64,000 nucleotides of DNA from Methylocystis sp. (GCA_002929055.1 PERY01000006.1:1-64000), one strand, 5' to 3'. Numbered from the stretch's first letter, positions 34,336 through 46,263 are shown. The notes: generated by a model not told the origin, from the sequence alone. Program-made: numbers and translations.

Positions 34336-35534
34336 GCGGGCGCCTGGTAGCGCCCCTTCCACTCGCCGCCGCGGCCGCGCATGTGCCGGAACGCCGAGAC
34401 GGCGGTAAACCACGTATAGCACGCCGCGACCGCGGGCAACGCAAAGGCGCGCATCGGCGAGAGGCCGTAGAAGCGCAGGCTCGGCATATACGCCTGGGCG
34501 CCGATCAGCCAGGCGACCAGCGCCCCCTCGCGCGCCGGCGAATCCCCGAAGACGACGAGGAACGGAGGAGCAAGATAGACGAGCCCCATGCCCAGGATCG
34601 CCCCGGCGAGCAGCGAGGGAGAATAGTTGAGCTGGGCATAGGCCGAGCGGGTCACCATGCGTTCGATGTCGACCAGCTTCGGATAGGGGCGGAGGCTGTA
34701 GACGTCGTCGGTGAGGCCGAGCCAGATCGGCCCCTGCTTCTTCATCAGGGCGCCGAGCGCGCAATCGTCGATGAGCGCGTCGCGGATGGCCGGCAGTCCC
34801 CCGGCGGCCGCCAGCGCCTCGGGCCGCACCAGCATGACCCCGCCGGCGGCCCCCGCGATCTTGCTCGAAGGGTCGTTCACGGCGCGGAACGGGTAGAGTT
34901 TCTGGAAGAAGAAAATGAAAGCCGGGATGAACCAGCGCTCGGCGCGGCTCTCGCAGCGCAGCTTGACCATCAGCGACGAGAGCACCGAGCGCCGCGCCGT
35001 CGCGCCCGCGACAAGCCGGGTGAGCACTTGCGGCCGGAAGGCGATGTCGGCGTCGCAAAACAGCACGAAGTCAGGCTGTTGAGAAAGCCCGCGCACATAG
35101 GTGAGGCCGCGATGCATGGCCGCTATCTTGCCTGTCCATCCGTCCGTCGGCCCGTCCGACCGCAGGATGGTCAGGCGCTCTGCCGCCCCTGCCGCCGTGG
35201 CGGCGGCGCGGGCGCAGTCCGCTGTTCCGTCTCCGCTCTCGTCGTCGACAAGGACAACCTCAAAGCGGCCGGAAAAGTCCTGCCCCAGCAGCGAGGCGAC
35301 GCTGGTGGCGATGACTTCGGCTTCGTCGCGGGCTGGCACAATGGCGATGACACGGGTTCCCGCCGGGACGCTCGCGCCCTCCGGTGCGAATGTGCTGTCG
35401 TGTTCGGTCAGCCGCCAGAACCCCGAATTGAAGATCAGGAGGTAGAGCCAGGCGGCGAGAGCGGCGAGGGCGATGAGAATCGAAACCATTGGCGCGCGCG
35501 GATGTTGTTGGACGGGCGGCGCTTCTACCATCAA
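34332..35534 (-). CDS. hpnB: Hopanoid-associated family 2 glycosyltransferase HpnB
   Basis: 400-aa membrane glycosyltransferase. There is an N-terminal hydrophobic helix (about residues 17-38), then a GT2 catalytic domain with VVLVDDESGDGTADCA and a FCDADIAF metal-binding motif, and C-terminal transmembrane helices. HpnB homologues are linked to hopanoid loci, but the sugar and the acceptor are not proven. It is the first gene of the overlapping hpnBCDE operon. The initial ATG-ATG pair and an in-frame ATG at residue 16 leave the exact start open. Confidence 0.9.
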   Translation of the reverse strand: MMVEAPPVQQHPRAPMVSILIALAALAAWLYLLIFNSGFWRLTEHDSTFAPEGASVPAGTRVIAIVPARDEAEVIATSVASLLGQDFSGRFEVVLVDDESGDGTADCARAAATAAGAAERLTILRSDGPTDGWTGKIAAMHRGLTYVRGLSQQPDFVLFCDADIAFRPQVLTRLVAGATARRSVLSSLMVKLRCESRAERWFIPAFIFFFQKLYPFRAVNDPSSKIAGAAGGVMLVRPEALAAAGGLPAIRDALIDDCALGALMKKQGPIWLGLTDDVYSLRPYPKLVDIERMVTRSAYAQLNYSPSLLAGAILGMGLVYLAPPFLVVFGDSPAREGALVAWLIGAQAYMPSLRFYGLSPMRAFALPAVAACYTWFTAVSAFRHMRGRGGEWKGRYQAPA

Positions 35535-35620
35535 GCGTGACCGCTGGCCAGCCGCGCCGGACCCCGGTTTGTCCCGGGGGGACGAACCCTTAGTTCGAAC
35601 GGGGCCTTATTCGCCCTGGT

Positions 35621-36307
35621 CTAGGCGCCCGCGATCTCGCGGACGATGGCCTCGGCGGCGGCGCGCGGGTCCGCGGCGCGGGTGATCGGCCGGCCGACGA
35701 CGATGTGATTCGCGCTCGCCGCGATGGCCCGCGCCGGGGTCATGACGCGCTTCTGGTCGCCCGCTTCGGCGCCTGCGGGGCGCACGCCAGGGGTGACCAG
35801 CAGCATGTCCGGCCCGACGACGGGGCGGATGGCGGAAAGCTCGAGCGGCGAGAGAATCAGCCCGTCGATCCCGGCGGCCCTAGCCTGCGCCGCGCGGCGG
35901 GAGACGAGATCGACGACGCAAAAGGCGTAGCCCGCCTCCTTCAGGTCGGCGTCGTCATAGGAGGTCATCACCGTGACGGCGAGAAGCTTGAGGTCTCCCG
36001 CCCCGGCGCGCGCCGCGGCCATGGTCTGCGGATAGGCGTGGACGGTGAGGAAATCCATGCCCATCCGCGCGATCTGGCGCGTCGCCCGTTCGACGGTGGC
36101 GCCGATGTCGTGGAGCTTGAGGTCGATGAAAACCCGCTTGCCCTGGTCCTTGAGTTCGCGCGCCAGCTCCAGCCCGCCGCCATAGGCGAGCTCCATCCCG
36201 ATCTTGTAGAAGGAGACGGCGTCGCCGAGCGTTGAAACCAGTGCGCTTGCGGCCTCGACGCTTTCGACGTCGAGCGCGACGATCAGGCGGTCCTTCGCCT
36301 CCGTCAC
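35621..36307 (-). CDS. pyrF: Orotidine 5'-phosphate decarboxylase
   Basis: 228-aa TIM-barrel enzyme making UMP in pyrimidine synthesis. The N-terminal ALDVES, the catalytic [16 protein letters not shown] (the Lys-Asp network) and the phosphate-binding VTPGVRP and VVGRPIT segments are all present. Its ATG overlaps the stop of the upstream methyltransferase by four bases, so the two are co-translated. Confidence 0.95.
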   Translation of the reverse strand: MTEAKDRLIVALDVESVEAASALVSTLGDAVSFYKIGMELAYGGGLELARELKDQGKRVFIDLKLHDIGATVERATRQIARMGMDFLTVHAYPQTMAAARAGAGDLKLLAVTVMTSYDDADLKEAGYAFCVVDLVSRRAAQARAAGIDGLILSPLELSAIRPVVGPDMLLVTPGVRPAGAEAGDQKRVMTPARAIAASANHIVVGRPITRAADPRAAAEAIVREIAGA

Positions 36308-36954
36308 GGCTTGCCGCCGTGGCCGGCCTTGCGGTAGCGCCAGACGCGCGCGGGCGGGATGTTCAGGACGATGGGGGCGGAGCCCTTGCCCGTATAGGCG
36401 CCGCTGACGCCGTGGGCGTGGAGCGGCATGGGGGATTTCGTCAGCCCATAGGTGAACTGGATGAAAAGCCCGTCGTCGCCCATCAGCTCGAAGGCCTGAT
36501 GCAGAAGCTCCACGCGGTCGCGCTCGGGCCGCACGAGCAGCGGCAGGCTGGAGACGACCGTCGCGACGCGCCCGCCGATCTGGCCGTCGAGCGTCTTCTT
36601 CAGCCCATAGGCGTCGCCCTGCACGATCTTTACGCCGGGATATCGCTCGGCCAGCATGTGACAGAAGCGGCTCTCAAATTCGACGAGCACGAGCCGCTCG
36701 GCGGGAATGCCGCGCGCCAGCAGCGCCTTGGTGACGGGGCCGGTGCCGGGGCCAAGCTCCACGATCGGCCCTTCGCGGTTGAGATCGACATAGCCCGCCA
36801 TGGTCTTGGCCAGCGCGGGCCCGGAAGGCGAGACGGCGCCGATGAGCCGCGGGTTTTCGATCCATTGCTTGATGAAGCGGGCGCTGTCGGCGAGCGAGCT
36901 TTTGGTGTCCGGCAAGGGCGGGTTCCCTGAAATGGCTTCTGGCGGCCTGTTCAT
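36304..36954 (-). CDS. pmtA: PmtA-like phospholipid N-methyltransferase
   Basis: 216-aa SAM-dependent methyltransferase. It resembles the rhizobial PmtA group, which methylates phosphatidylethanolamine towards phosphatidylcholine: [20 protein letters not shown] at the N-terminus, SAM motif [15 protein letters not shown] and [11 protein letters not shown]. The paralogous rRNA adenine dimethyltransferase-like proteins share motif I, so substrate assignment is by overall resemblance. It overlaps pyrF by four bases. Phosphatidylcholine would be a membrane partner of the hopanoids made nearby, but that is inference. Confidence 0.78.
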   Translation of the reverse strand: MNRPPEAISGNPPLPDTKSSLADSARFIKQWIENPRLIGAVSPSGPALAKTMAGYVDLNREGPIVELGPGTGPVTKALLARGIPAERLVLVEFESRFCHMLAERYPGVKIVQGDAYGLKKTLDGQIGGRVATVVSSLPLLVRPERDRVELLHQAFELMGDDGLFIQFTYGLTKSPMPLHAHGVSGAYTGKGSAPIVLNIPPARVWRYRKAGHGGKP

Positions 36955-37033
36955 GCGAACGGCCCCTCTGCGGGGGCCGTGGGCGCGAGAATAGGGGAGG
37001 CGGGGGGCAAAGACAACGAGGGCTCTTCCGCGC

Positions 37034-38164
37034 CTACCCCCCGAACAAATCCTTCATCTTCGCGAAGAACCCGTGCTCCTCGGGGTGCGTCTCATGCGAC
37101 GACTCCCGCTCGAATTCCGCCAGCAGCTCCCTCTGGCGCTTGGTCAGCTTCTGCGGGGTCTCGACGGAGAGCTGCACATGGAGGTCGCCGTTCTCGCGCC
37201 CGCGGAGCACCGGCATGCCCTTGCCCTTGGCCTTGAGCTGCTTGCCGGACTGCGAGCCTTCCGGAACCTTCAGCTTGATCTCGGTCCCGTCGAGCGCATG
37301 GACCTTCACCTCGCCGCCCAGCGCCGCGCGGACCATCGAGATGGGCACGCGGCAATAAAGGTCGGCGCCGTCGCGCTGGAAGAAGGGATGCGGCTTCACG
37401 GAGAGGAAGATGTAGAGGTCGCCCGGCGGCCCGCCGCGCACGCCCGCTTCGCCTTCGCCGGCAAGGCGGATGCGCGTGCCGTCCTCGACGCCCGCCGGGA
37501 CATTGACGGAGAGCGAGCGCTCCACCGTCTTGCGGCCCGAGCCGGAGCAGGAGGGGCAGGGGTTGTCGATCATCTCGCCGCGGCCGTGGCACGTGGGGCA
37601 GGTGCGCTCGATGGCGAAGAAGCCCTGCTGCGCCCGCACGCGGCCGTGGCCGGCGCAGGTGGTGCAGGTCTTGGGCTTGGAGCCTTTCTTGGCGCCCGTG
37701 CCCGTGCAGGCCTCGCAGGTGGCGGAGGTGGGTATTTTCAGCGAGGCGGCCTTGCCGTGAAAGGCCTCCTCCAGCGTGATCTCCATATTGTAGCGCAGGT
37801 CCGAGCCGCGCTCGCGTCCGCCCGAGCGCCCGCCGCGCCGGCCCATGACGTCGCCGAAGAGATCCTCGAAAATGTCGGCCATGGAGGCCCCGAAGCCCTC
37901 GGAGGCGCCAAAGCCGCCCGCGCCGAAGCCGCCGCCCTGCTCGAAGGCGGCGTGGCCGAAGCGGTCATAGGCCGAGCGCTTCTGCGGGTCGCAGAGGCAT
38001 TGATAGGCCTCGTTCAGTTCCTTGAAGCGCGTCTCGGCCTCCGTATCGCCCGGGTGGCGGTCGGGATGGCACTGCATCGCCTGCTTGCGGAAGGCGATCT
38101 TGAGATCGGTTTCCGTGACGGTGCGGCTGACGCCGAGAATTTCGTAATAGTCGCGTTTGGCCAT
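37034..38164 (-). CDS. dnaJ: Chaperone DnaJ (Hsp40)
   Basis: 376-aa class I J-protein, the co-chaperone of DnaK. The J domain at residues 1-70 includes the HPD motif ([10 protein letters not shown]). A Gly/Phe-rich linker follows, then four CxxCxGxG zinc repeats ([32 protein letters not shown]) and the C-terminal substrate-binding domain. The start at 38162-38164 gives the canonical [12 protein letters not shown]. It lies 133 bases downstream of dnaK on the same strand. Confidence 0.97.
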   Translation of the reverse strand: MAKRDYYEILGVSRTVTETDLKIAFRKQAMQCHPDRHPGDTEAETRFKELNEAYQCLCDPQKRSAYDRFGHAAFEQGGGFGAGGFGASEGFGASMADIFEDLFGDVMGRRGGRSGGRERGSDLRYNMEITLEEAFHGKAASLKIPTSATCEACTGTGAKKGSKPKTCTTCAGHGRVRAQQGFFAIERTCPTCHGRGEMIDNPCPSCSGSGRKTVERSLSVNVPAGVEDGTRIRLAGEGEAGVRGGPPGDLYIFLSVKPHPFFQRDGADLYCRVPISMVRAALGGEVKVHALDGTEIKLKVPEGSQSGKQLKAKGKGMPVLRGRENGDLHVQLSVETPQKLTKRQRELLAEFERESSHETHPEEHGFFAKMKDLFGG

Positions 38165-38232
38165 GTGGAGTCGAAATCGCCAGTTTTCGCTGTCCCGCGA
38201 CATGCGCGAGCGCGCCCATATTCGCGACGAAA

Positions 38233-38253
38233 CCCGGCGCTTTTAACGCCGGG
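38233..38253 (-). terminator. Hairpin between dnaK and dnaJ
   Basis: CCCGGCG/CGCCGGG with a seven-base TTAAAAG loop lies in the dnaK-dnaJ gap, followed on the minus strand by only TTTCG. It may attenuate read-through or protect the dnaK mRNA end. Confidence 0.4.
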
Positions 38254-38297
38254 CTTCCGTTGGCTAACGCATCGGGCCCGCCAAGGCCAGCCCGCGC

Positions 38298-40196
<1,899 letters not shown>

Positions 40197-40343
40197 AAGT
40201 GTTTCCTTTCGCTCGCGAATTGGACCCCGAAGCGGTCCCTTCAACGCTTATGGACAGCGGCTCGCCATGAGCCCGCCGCGCGATCCAGAAGCGCTTTCCG
40301 TTTCCCAAGATTGTGTTTGCCCCGGCCCGCCGCAAGGGCAGGC

Positions 40344-40375
40344 CGCATATAGAAGAAGGATTCCTTCAGGACAAG
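40344..40375 (-). promoter_or_regulatory. Candidate sigma-32 (heat-shock) promoter of dnaK
   Basis: On the minus strand CTTG (40372-40375), an 18-base spacer and TCTATATGCG (40344-40353) match the alphaproteobacterial RpoH pattern CTTG-N17/18-CYTATNTNNG at all but one position. It lies in the 307-base gap between dnaK and the efflux operon and gives a 5' leader of roughly 140 bases. Confidence 0.62.
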
Positions 40376-40424
40376 TTGGCTTGCGCCAGGCTGAGCCCGC
40401 GACGCGCCGGACATGCCGACGGGC

Positions 40425-40464
40425 TTGACGGAAGCTGACGGCTGATAAATATTGAAATTCGTCA
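40425..40464 (+). promoter_or_regulatory. Candidate promoter/operator of the RND efflux operon
   Basis: TTGACG (40425-40430) and AATATT (40448-40453) form a -35/-10 pair with 17-base spacing. TGACG (40436-40440) and CGTCA (40460-40464) are inverted around the -10, and TGACGG is also directly repeated. Such symmetry would suit the TetR-family regulator encoded at the end of the operon. Confidence 0.42.
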
Positions 40465-40503
40465 GGAGTCATCACCCGCCTCCCCCGGGGAACGTTGAAA
40501 CCG

Positions 40504-41592
40504 ATGGCCAGAACCAGCTTACTGCCTGTTGCGGCCGCCTTCTGGGCAGCCTTTGGCGTTTCCGGCTGCGGGAAGGGCTCCGACCAGTCGGAGGCCCAGC
40601 CCGACCGCCCAGTTCTGGTCACGCAGGCCCGTGCGGCGGCTCAGTCCCAGTCCCGCGACTTTGTGGCGACGATCCGTCCGCGCGTCGAATCGGACCTCGG
40701 GTTCCGCGTCGCGGGGAAAGTGGTCAAGCGGTTCGTTCAGGCGGGTCAGCAGGTCAAGGCCGGAGAGCCGTTGGCTCTGCTCGACGAGAATGATCTTCGG
40801 CTGCAAAAGGAGCAGGCGGAAGCCGAGTTCGCCGCCGCCAGGATGGTCCTCGCCCAGGCCGCCGGTGACGAGAAGCGGGCGATCGCGCTTCGCAAGAACG
40901 GCTGGACGACGCAGGCGACCTTCGACCGCATACGCGCCGCGATGGAAGAGGCCCGCGGCCGTCAGCAGCGGGCCGAGCGCGCGCTGGAGATGGCGCGCAA
41001 TTCCGTGGAATACGCCACGCTGCGGGCGGATGGCGACGGAGTCGTCACGCAGGCGCTTATCGAGCCGGGCCAGGTCGTCTCCGCCGGCCAGACCGCATTC
41101 AAGCTCGCGCGTTCCGGGGAGCTGGAGGCGGCTGTCTCCCTGCCCGAGGATTTCATCCCGCTCGCCGACAAGGGCGTGGCGACTTTGAAGCTCTGGTCCA
41201 ACAAGGCCAAGACCTATCGCGCCAAGCTGCGCGAACTGAGCCCTTCGGCAGATGCGGCGACACGCACTTTTGCGGCGCGTTACGCGATCCTCGATCCCGA
41301 CCCGGCGGTCGCGATCGGCATGAGCGCCACGCTCACCATCGCCGCGCCCGGCGCCGGCGCCATCTACAGCGTGCCGCTGTCGGCGATCTATAATCAGGGA
41401 GGCGGGCCGGCCGTATGGAAGGTCGACGCCGACGACCGGCTGCAACTCGCTCCGGTCAAACTCGTGCGATACGAAGCCAACGCCGCGCTCGTCTCGGGCG
41501 GCCTTTCCGAGGGCGACAAGATCGTCATTCTTGGCGTCCATAAGCTCGAACCCGGCCGCAAGGTGCGGGTGATGAGCAAACAGACGTTGTGA
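40504..41592 (+). CDS. RND efflux periplasmic adaptor lipoprotein
   Basis: 362-aa membrane-fusion protein of the HlyD/AcrA type. A lipobox VSGC places the lipidated Cys near residue 21. The biotinyl-lipoyl halves (RVAGKVVKRFVQAGQQVKAG and YATLRADGDGVVTQALIEPG) frame an alpha-hairpin, and a beta-barrel and a membrane-proximal domain follow. ATG 40504 is chosen because the signal peptide starts there. Its stop overlaps the GTG of the permease gene (GTGA). Confidence 0.9.
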   Translation: MARTSLLPVAAAFWAAFGVSGCGKGSDQSEAQPDRPVLVTQARAAAQSQSRDFVATIRPRVESDLGFRVAGKVVKRFVQAGQQVKAGEPLALLDENDLRLQKEQAEAEFAAARMVLAQAAGDEKRAIALRKNGWTTQATFDRIRAAMEEARGRQQRAERALEMARNSVEYATLRADGDGVVTQALIEPGQVVSAGQTAFKLARSGELEAAVSLPEDFIPLADKGVATLKLWSNKAKTYRAKLRELSPSADAATRTFAARYAILDPDPAVAIGMSATLTIAAPGAGAIYSVPLSAIYNQGGGPAVWKVDADDRLQLAPVKLVRYEANAALVSGGLSEGDKIVILGVHKLEPGRKVRVMSKQTL

Positions 41593-44500
41593 GCGCGTCG
41601 ATGGGCTTCAACCTCTCTCGATGGGCGGTTGCCCGACCGGCGCTGATGCTCTTTCTGATGCTCGCGATCAGCGTCGCGGGGCTCTACGCCTATCTGCATC
41701 TCGGTCGCGCCGAAGACCCATCTTTCACGATCAAGGTCGCCAACATCTCGGCCCGATGGCCGGGCGCGACCGCGCAGGAGATGCGCGACCAGGTCGCCGA
41801 CCTCATCGAAAAGAAGCTGCAGACGCTGCCCTATCTCGACAAGTTCGAGACCTACACCAAGCCCGGCTACATGGTGACGCAAGTCACCTTCAAGGACTTC
41901 ACCCCGCCCAGGGAAATCCCCCAGCTTTTCTACCAGCTGCGCAAGAAGCTGAACGACATCAAGGGAGACCTGCCGGAGGGCGTGAGGGGCCCGCTTGTCA
42001 ATGACGAGTATGGCGACGTCGACACGGTGATGTACGCCGTGACGGGCGACGGCGCGGATTATCACATGCTCGACAAGGTGGTCGAGGCGCTGCGCCAGCG
42101 CCTGCTGTCGGCGCCGGACGTCGTTAAGGTCGATGTCTATGGCGAGCAGATGCGGCGCATCTATGTCGAGTTCAGCGAGGCGAAGATCGCCAATCTGGGC
42201 GTCGAGCCGCAGACCGTGTTCGACTCGCTCGCCAGGCAGAACGCCATTACGGACGCCGGCGTTTTCGAGACGAACTCGAACCGCGTGCGCATTCAGGTCA
42301 CGGAAGAGCTCAAGGGCGCCGACGCCATCGCGGCGATCCCGATTCCGGCGAACGGGAAGGTCATCCGCCTCGGCGACATCGCGAATGTCTACGCCGGCTT
42401 CGAAGACCCGCCGACCTTCATTGCGCGCTACAAGGGGCAGCCCGCCATTATTGTCGGCGTCGTCATGGCGCGCGGCGGCAATGTGCTGAACTTCGGCACG
42501 AACGTCGGCGCAGCCGTCGACGAGATCCGCGCCAAGACGCCGATCGGCATCGAAATCGACCAGATCGCGGATCAGCCGAAAGTCGTGGAGGAGGCGGTCG
42601 GCGAATTCACCCGCTCCTTCATCGAGGCGTTGATCATCGTCCTGGCGGTCAGCTTCGTTTCGCTGGGCTTTCGCACCGGCATCGTCGTCGCGCTGTCCGT
42701 GCCGCTCGTGCTCGCGGTCGTCTTCATCGCGATGTATCTGATGGGCATCGACCTCCAGCGCATCTCGCTTGGCGCGCTCATCATCGCCCTCGGCCTTCTG
42801 GTCGACGACGCGATCATCGCCGTCGAGATGATGATGGTGAAGATGGAGCAGGGGTTCACCCGCATCAAAGCGGCGACCTTCGCCTGGGAATCGACTGCAT
42901 TCCCCATGCTCACCGGCACGCTGATCACCGCTGCGGGCTTCCTGCCCGTCGGCTTCGCCAATTCGGCGGTCGGCGAATATACGGGCTCGATGTTCTGGGT
43001 GCTTCTGGTCGCGCTCATCGCCTCATGGTTCGTCGCGGTGATGTTCACGCCCTATCTCGGCGTGAAGCTGCTGCCCGACTTCGGCAAGCTTCATCCCCAT
43101 CACGACGCCGACGAGATTTACAATACGCCCTCCTACCGTCGGCTGCGCGGGCTCATCACATGGGCGGTGGACAACCGTCTGCTGGTCATCGGTTCGACCG
43201 TCGGCGTCTTCGCGATCGCCGTTCTCGGCATGGTCGTGGTTCAAAAGCAGTTCTTTCCCTACGCCGAGCGTCTCGAGCTGTTCTTCCAGCTCCGGCTTCC
43301 GGAAGGCTCGTCGATCGGCGCGTCGCTGGAGACAGCCAAGCAGGCGGAAGCGCTGATCAAGGACGATCCGGACGCGGCCTATTTCACGACCTATGTCGGG
43401 CAGGGGCCGCCGCGTTTCTGGCTGGGGCTCAATCCGCAGCTTCCCAATGAAGCCTATGCCGAGATCGTCATCGTCTCGAAGGACATCGCGGCGCGGGAGC
43501 GGTTGAAGAAGAAGCTGGAGACGGAGATTGCGAAGGGGGCGATTCCGCAGGCGCGCGCCCGCGTCGATCGCTTCAGCTACGGTCCGCCGGTCGGTTTCGC
43601 CGTGCAATTCCGGGTCATCGGCGCAGACCCTGAGAAAGTGCGGGCGATCGCCTATCAGGTCCGCGAGGTCATGGAGACCGACGAGGGGGTCGACGATCCG
43701 CACCTCTCGTGGAACGAATTGTCGCCGAGCGTGCGTCTCGTCATCGACCAGGACCGCGCGCGTCTTCTCGGCGTGACCCCGCAGGACATCTCCAACCGGC
43801 TGCGCATGGTCATCTCCGGCGTGACGGTCACAACGCTGCGGGACGGCATCGATCAGATCGACGTCGTCGCGCGCGCCGTGCCGGGCGAACGCGGCGATCT
43901 CGGGCGTCTTGGCGACATCGTCGTCTACACGCGGGACGGCAAGCCCGTGACCGTGTCGCAGGTCGCGAAAATCGTCTACGAGCACGAGGAGCCGATCATC
44001 TGGCGGCGCAACCGCGACATGACGATCACGGTGCGCTCCGGCGTGAAGGACGGCGTTCAGGCGCCGGACGTCTCGACGCGGCTGTGGCCCAAGCTCGCGC
44101 AGATCCGGGAGCAACTGCCGCCGGGATACCGCATCGAGATGGGCGGAGCAGTCGAGGAATCGGCGAAGGGCAACACCTCGATTTTCGCGGTCTTCCCGCT
44201 CGTCGGCCTGATCATGCTGACGATCGTGATGTTCCAGCTTCAGGACTTCACCCGCGTGGCGCTGGTGATGATGAGCGCGCCGCTCGGCCTCATCGGCGCG
44301 TCTCTGGCGCTCAATGTCGCCCACGCGCCTTTTGGGTTCGTGGCGCTTCTGGGCCTCATCGCGCTTTCGGGCATGGACATGCGCAATTCGATCATCCTCG
44401 TCGATCAGGTGCGCCAGGATCTCGAACGCGGGGACAGCTACCGCGAGGCGATCATCGGCGCGACGGTGCGGCGCGTGCGGCCGGTCGCGCTGACCGCGCT

Positions 44501-44720
44501 CGCCGCCATTCTCGCGATGATGCCGCTGTCGCGCTCCGCCTTCTGGGGCCCCATGGCGCTCACCATCATGGGCGGCCTTTTCGTGGCGACTTTCCTGACG
44601 GTGCTTTTCCTGCCGGCCCTCTACGCGACGTGGTTCCGCCGGCACCTCAACGAGACAGCCGCCGAGGCTGCTCCCAGCGCCATGCCGGGCTCCGAGCTTG
44701 CCGGGGAGGCCGCGGAATGA
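41589..44720 (+). CDS. RND multidrug efflux permease
   Basis: 1043-aa inner-membrane proton-driven transporter of the AcrB/MexF-like HAE-RND family. A first helix (PALMLFLMLAISVAGLYAYL) is followed by a large porter domain, a six-helix bundle including LGLLVDDAIIAVEMMM, which carries the paired Asp residues of the proton relay, a second periplasmic domain and a second bundle. Translation begins at GTG 41589, coupled to the adaptor gene, and the stop overlaps the TetR gene (ATGA). No outer-membrane channel gene is adjacent. Substrate unknown. Confidence 0.93.
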   Translation: MSASMGFNLSRWAVARPALMLFLMLAISVAGLYAYLHLGRAEDPSFTIKVANISARWPGATAQEMRDQVADLIEKKLQTLPYLDKFETYTKPGYMVTQVTFKDFTPPREIPQLFYQLRKKLNDIKGDLPEGVRGPLVNDEYGDVDTVMYAVTGDGADYHMLDKVVEALRQRLLSAPDVVKVDVYGEQMRRIYVEFSEAKIANLGVEPQTVFDSLARQNAITDAGVFETNSNRVRIQVTEELKGADAIAAIPIPANGKVIRLGDIANVYAGFEDPPTFIARYKGQPAIIVGVVMARGGNVLNFGTNVGAAVDEIRAKTPIGIEIDQIADQPKVVEEAVGEFTRSFIEALIIVLAVSFVSLGFRTGIVVALSVPLVLAVVFIAMYLMGIDLQRISLGALIIALGLLVDDAIIAVEMMMVKMEQGFTRIKAATFAWESTAFPMLTGTLITAAGFLPVGFANSAVGEYTGSMFWVLLVALIASWFVAVMFTPYLGVKLLPDFGKLHPHHDADEIYNTPSYRRLRGLITWAVDNRLLVIGSTVGVFAIAVLGMVVVQKQFFPYAERLELFFQLRLPEGSSIGASLETAKQAEALIKDDPDAAYFTTYVGQGPPRFWLGLNPQLPNEAYAEIVIVSKDIAARERLKKKLETEIAKGAIPQARARVDRFSYGPPVGFAVQFRVIGADPEKVRAIAYQVREVMETDEGVDDPHLSWNELSPSVRLVIDQDRARLLGVTPQDISNRLRMVISGVTVTTLRDGIDQIDVVARAVPGERGDLGRLGDIVVYTRDGKPVTVSQVAKIVYEHEEPIIWRRNRDMTITVRSGVKDGVQAPDVSTRLWPKLAQIREQLPPGYRIEMGGAVEESAKGNTSIFAVFPLVGLIMLTIVMFQLQDFTRVALVMMSAPLGLIGASLALNVAHAPFGFVALLGLIALSGMDMRNSIILVDQVRQDLERGDSYREAIIGATVRRVRPVALTALAAILAMMPLSRSAFWGPMALTIMGGLFVATFLTVLFLPALYATWFRRHLNETAAEAAPSAMPGSELAGEAAE

Positions 44721-45331
44721 GCGCGGCGACGGACGCCGGGCAGGCGAGGGAATGCGAGCAGCGCATCAAGATCGTGGCGACCGCCGAACGCCTGTTTCGC
44801 GAGATCGGCTTCCAGAAGACGACCGTTGCGGACATCGCGCGCGATTTGCGCATGTCTCCGGCCAATGTCTATCGTTTCTTCGGCTCCAAAGCCGAGATTC
44901 ACGAGGCTGTGGCCCGCCATCTCATGGGCGAAGTCGAGTCCGCCGCCGAGAAGATCGCCTACGGCCCTGGCCTCGCGTCCGAACGGCTGCGAGCGCTGGT
45001 CCTCGGCGCCGAGTCGATGAACGCCGAGCGCTACCTCGCCGACAGGAAGCTGCACGAGATGGTGGAGGCGGCGCTCGACGAGCGCTGGCCGTCGATCGAC
45101 GCGCATATCGACCATATCAACGCGCTGATCGAGGGCGTCATCGCCGCCGGCATGCAGAGCGGAGAATTCGCCAGGGGCGACGCGGCGCTCGCCGCCAAAC
45201 TTGTCCATGCGGCCTGCATCCGCTTTTGCCATCCCCGGCTGATGGTTGAATACGCCGAGAGGCCGGGGCCGACGAGCGCGCAGATGGTCGACTTCTGCCT
45301 CGCCGCGCTGCGCGCCGGCTCCAGCGGCTAG
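44717..45331 (+). CDS. TetR-family transcriptional regulator
   Basis: 204-aa repressor-like protein. The N-terminal HTH is in FQKTTVADIARDLRMSPANVYRFFGSK, and the C-terminal domain is probably the ligand-binding and dimer interface. It is the third gene of the efflux operon, overlapping the permease by four bases, so it most likely regulates that operon in response to a pump substrate. No other nearby target is obvious. Confidence 0.9.
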   Translation: MSAATDAGQARECEQRIKIVATAERLFREIGFQKTTVADIARDLRMSPANVYRFFGSKAEIHEAVARHLMGEVESAAEKIAYGPGLASERLRALVLGAESMNAERYLADRKLHEMVEAALDERWPSIDAHIDHINALIEGVIAAGMQSGEFARGDAALAAKLVHAACIRFCHPRLMVEYAERPGPTSAQMVDFCLAALRAGSSG

Positions 45332-45438
45332 CTTCCCCGCGTCACGAATGGGCTATACGCCCCCCGTCGCGCTTGTGTAGAATGCGGGCGGATAAGGAAG
45401 TCGTGCGCGGCGTCGCGCCCAGAGAACAGCAGAGCGCT

Positions 45439-46263
45439 ATGAAGGTCACACTGGTTCAGATGAATTCGATTGGCGACAAGGCCGTCAATCTCGCTAACGC
45501 CCGCGCCCTCATCGAACGGGCCGTGACCCAGGAGAAGCCTGACTGGATTTGCCTGCCGGAGGTGTTCGATTTCATCGGCGGCTCCCGGGCCGAGAAGATG
45601 GCGGCGGCGGAGGAGCTTCCCGGCGGCCCGGCCTATGAGATGTGCAGCACGCTCGCGCGCCAGCACAAGGTCTATATCCACGCGGGCTCGATCCTGGAGA
45701 AAATTCCGGGCGAGGAGAGGCTGCACAACACCAGCGTCGCCTTCAACCGCGAGGGCAAGGAAGTTGCGCGCTACCGCAAGATCCACATGTTCGACATCAC
45801 GGCCCCGGACGGCGCGAAGTACCATGAAAGCGCGGCGTTCAAACCAGGCGACGAGGTCGTCACCTACGACTGCGACGGCGTCACCGTGGGCTGCGCGATC
45901 TGCTACGATCTGCGGTTTTCATACCTCTTCCAGGCGCTGGCCGACAAAGGGGCGGACATCGTCGCGCTGCCGGCCGCCTTTACGCTCGTGACCGGCAAGG
46001 ACCACTGGGAGGTGCTGTGCCGCGCCCGCGCCATCGAGATGCAGGCCTATCTTTGCGCCCCTGCGCAGACGGGCGCCCACAAGGCGGGCCATGAAACGCG
46101 CTTCACCTACGGAAATTCGCTGATCGCCGACCCCTGGGGCCATGTCGTCGCCAAGGCCTCGGAAGGGCCGGGACTTGTGTCGTCCTATGTCGACATCGAC
46201 CGCATCCGCAAGGTTCGCACGATGATCCCCGTCTCGCAGCACAAGGTCAAGCTCTCGGCCTGA
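45439..46263 (+). CDS. Carbon-nitrogen hydrolase (omega-amidase/Nit-like)
   Basis: 274-aa nitrilase-superfamily amidase with the full catalytic triad: E41 (CLPEVFDF), K114 (YRKIHMFD) and C155 (AICYDLRF). Length and sequence match bacterial Nit/omega-amidase proteins that hydrolyse alpha-ketoglutaramate or deaminated glutathione. Substrate cannot be fixed from sequence. The start at 45439 gives the normal MKVTLVQMNS N-terminus; an upstream in-frame extension of about 22 residues is unlikely. Confidence 0.88.
   Translation: MKVTLVQMNSIGDKAVNLANARALIERAVTQEKPDWICLPEVFDFIGGSRAEKMAAAEELPGGPAYEMCSTLARQHKVYIHAGSILEKIPGEERLHNTSVAFNREGKEVARYRKIHMFDITAPDGAKYHESAAFKPGDEVVTYDCDGVTVGCAICYDLRFSYLFQALADKGADIVALPAAFTLVTGKDHWEVLCRARAIEMQAYLCAPAQTGAHKAGHETRFTYGNSLIADPWGHVVAKASEGPGLVSSYVDIDRIRKVRTMIPVSQHKVKLSA

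Noticed and set aside
40197-40343. A CIRCE element in front of dnaK
   Set aside because: No TTAGCACTC/GAGTGCTAA pair is present in the gap.
43023-44645. A 540-codon minus-strand frame opposite the RND permease
   Set aside because: The composition (His/Arg/Asp-rich) and complete overlap with a conserved permease mark it as a shadow.
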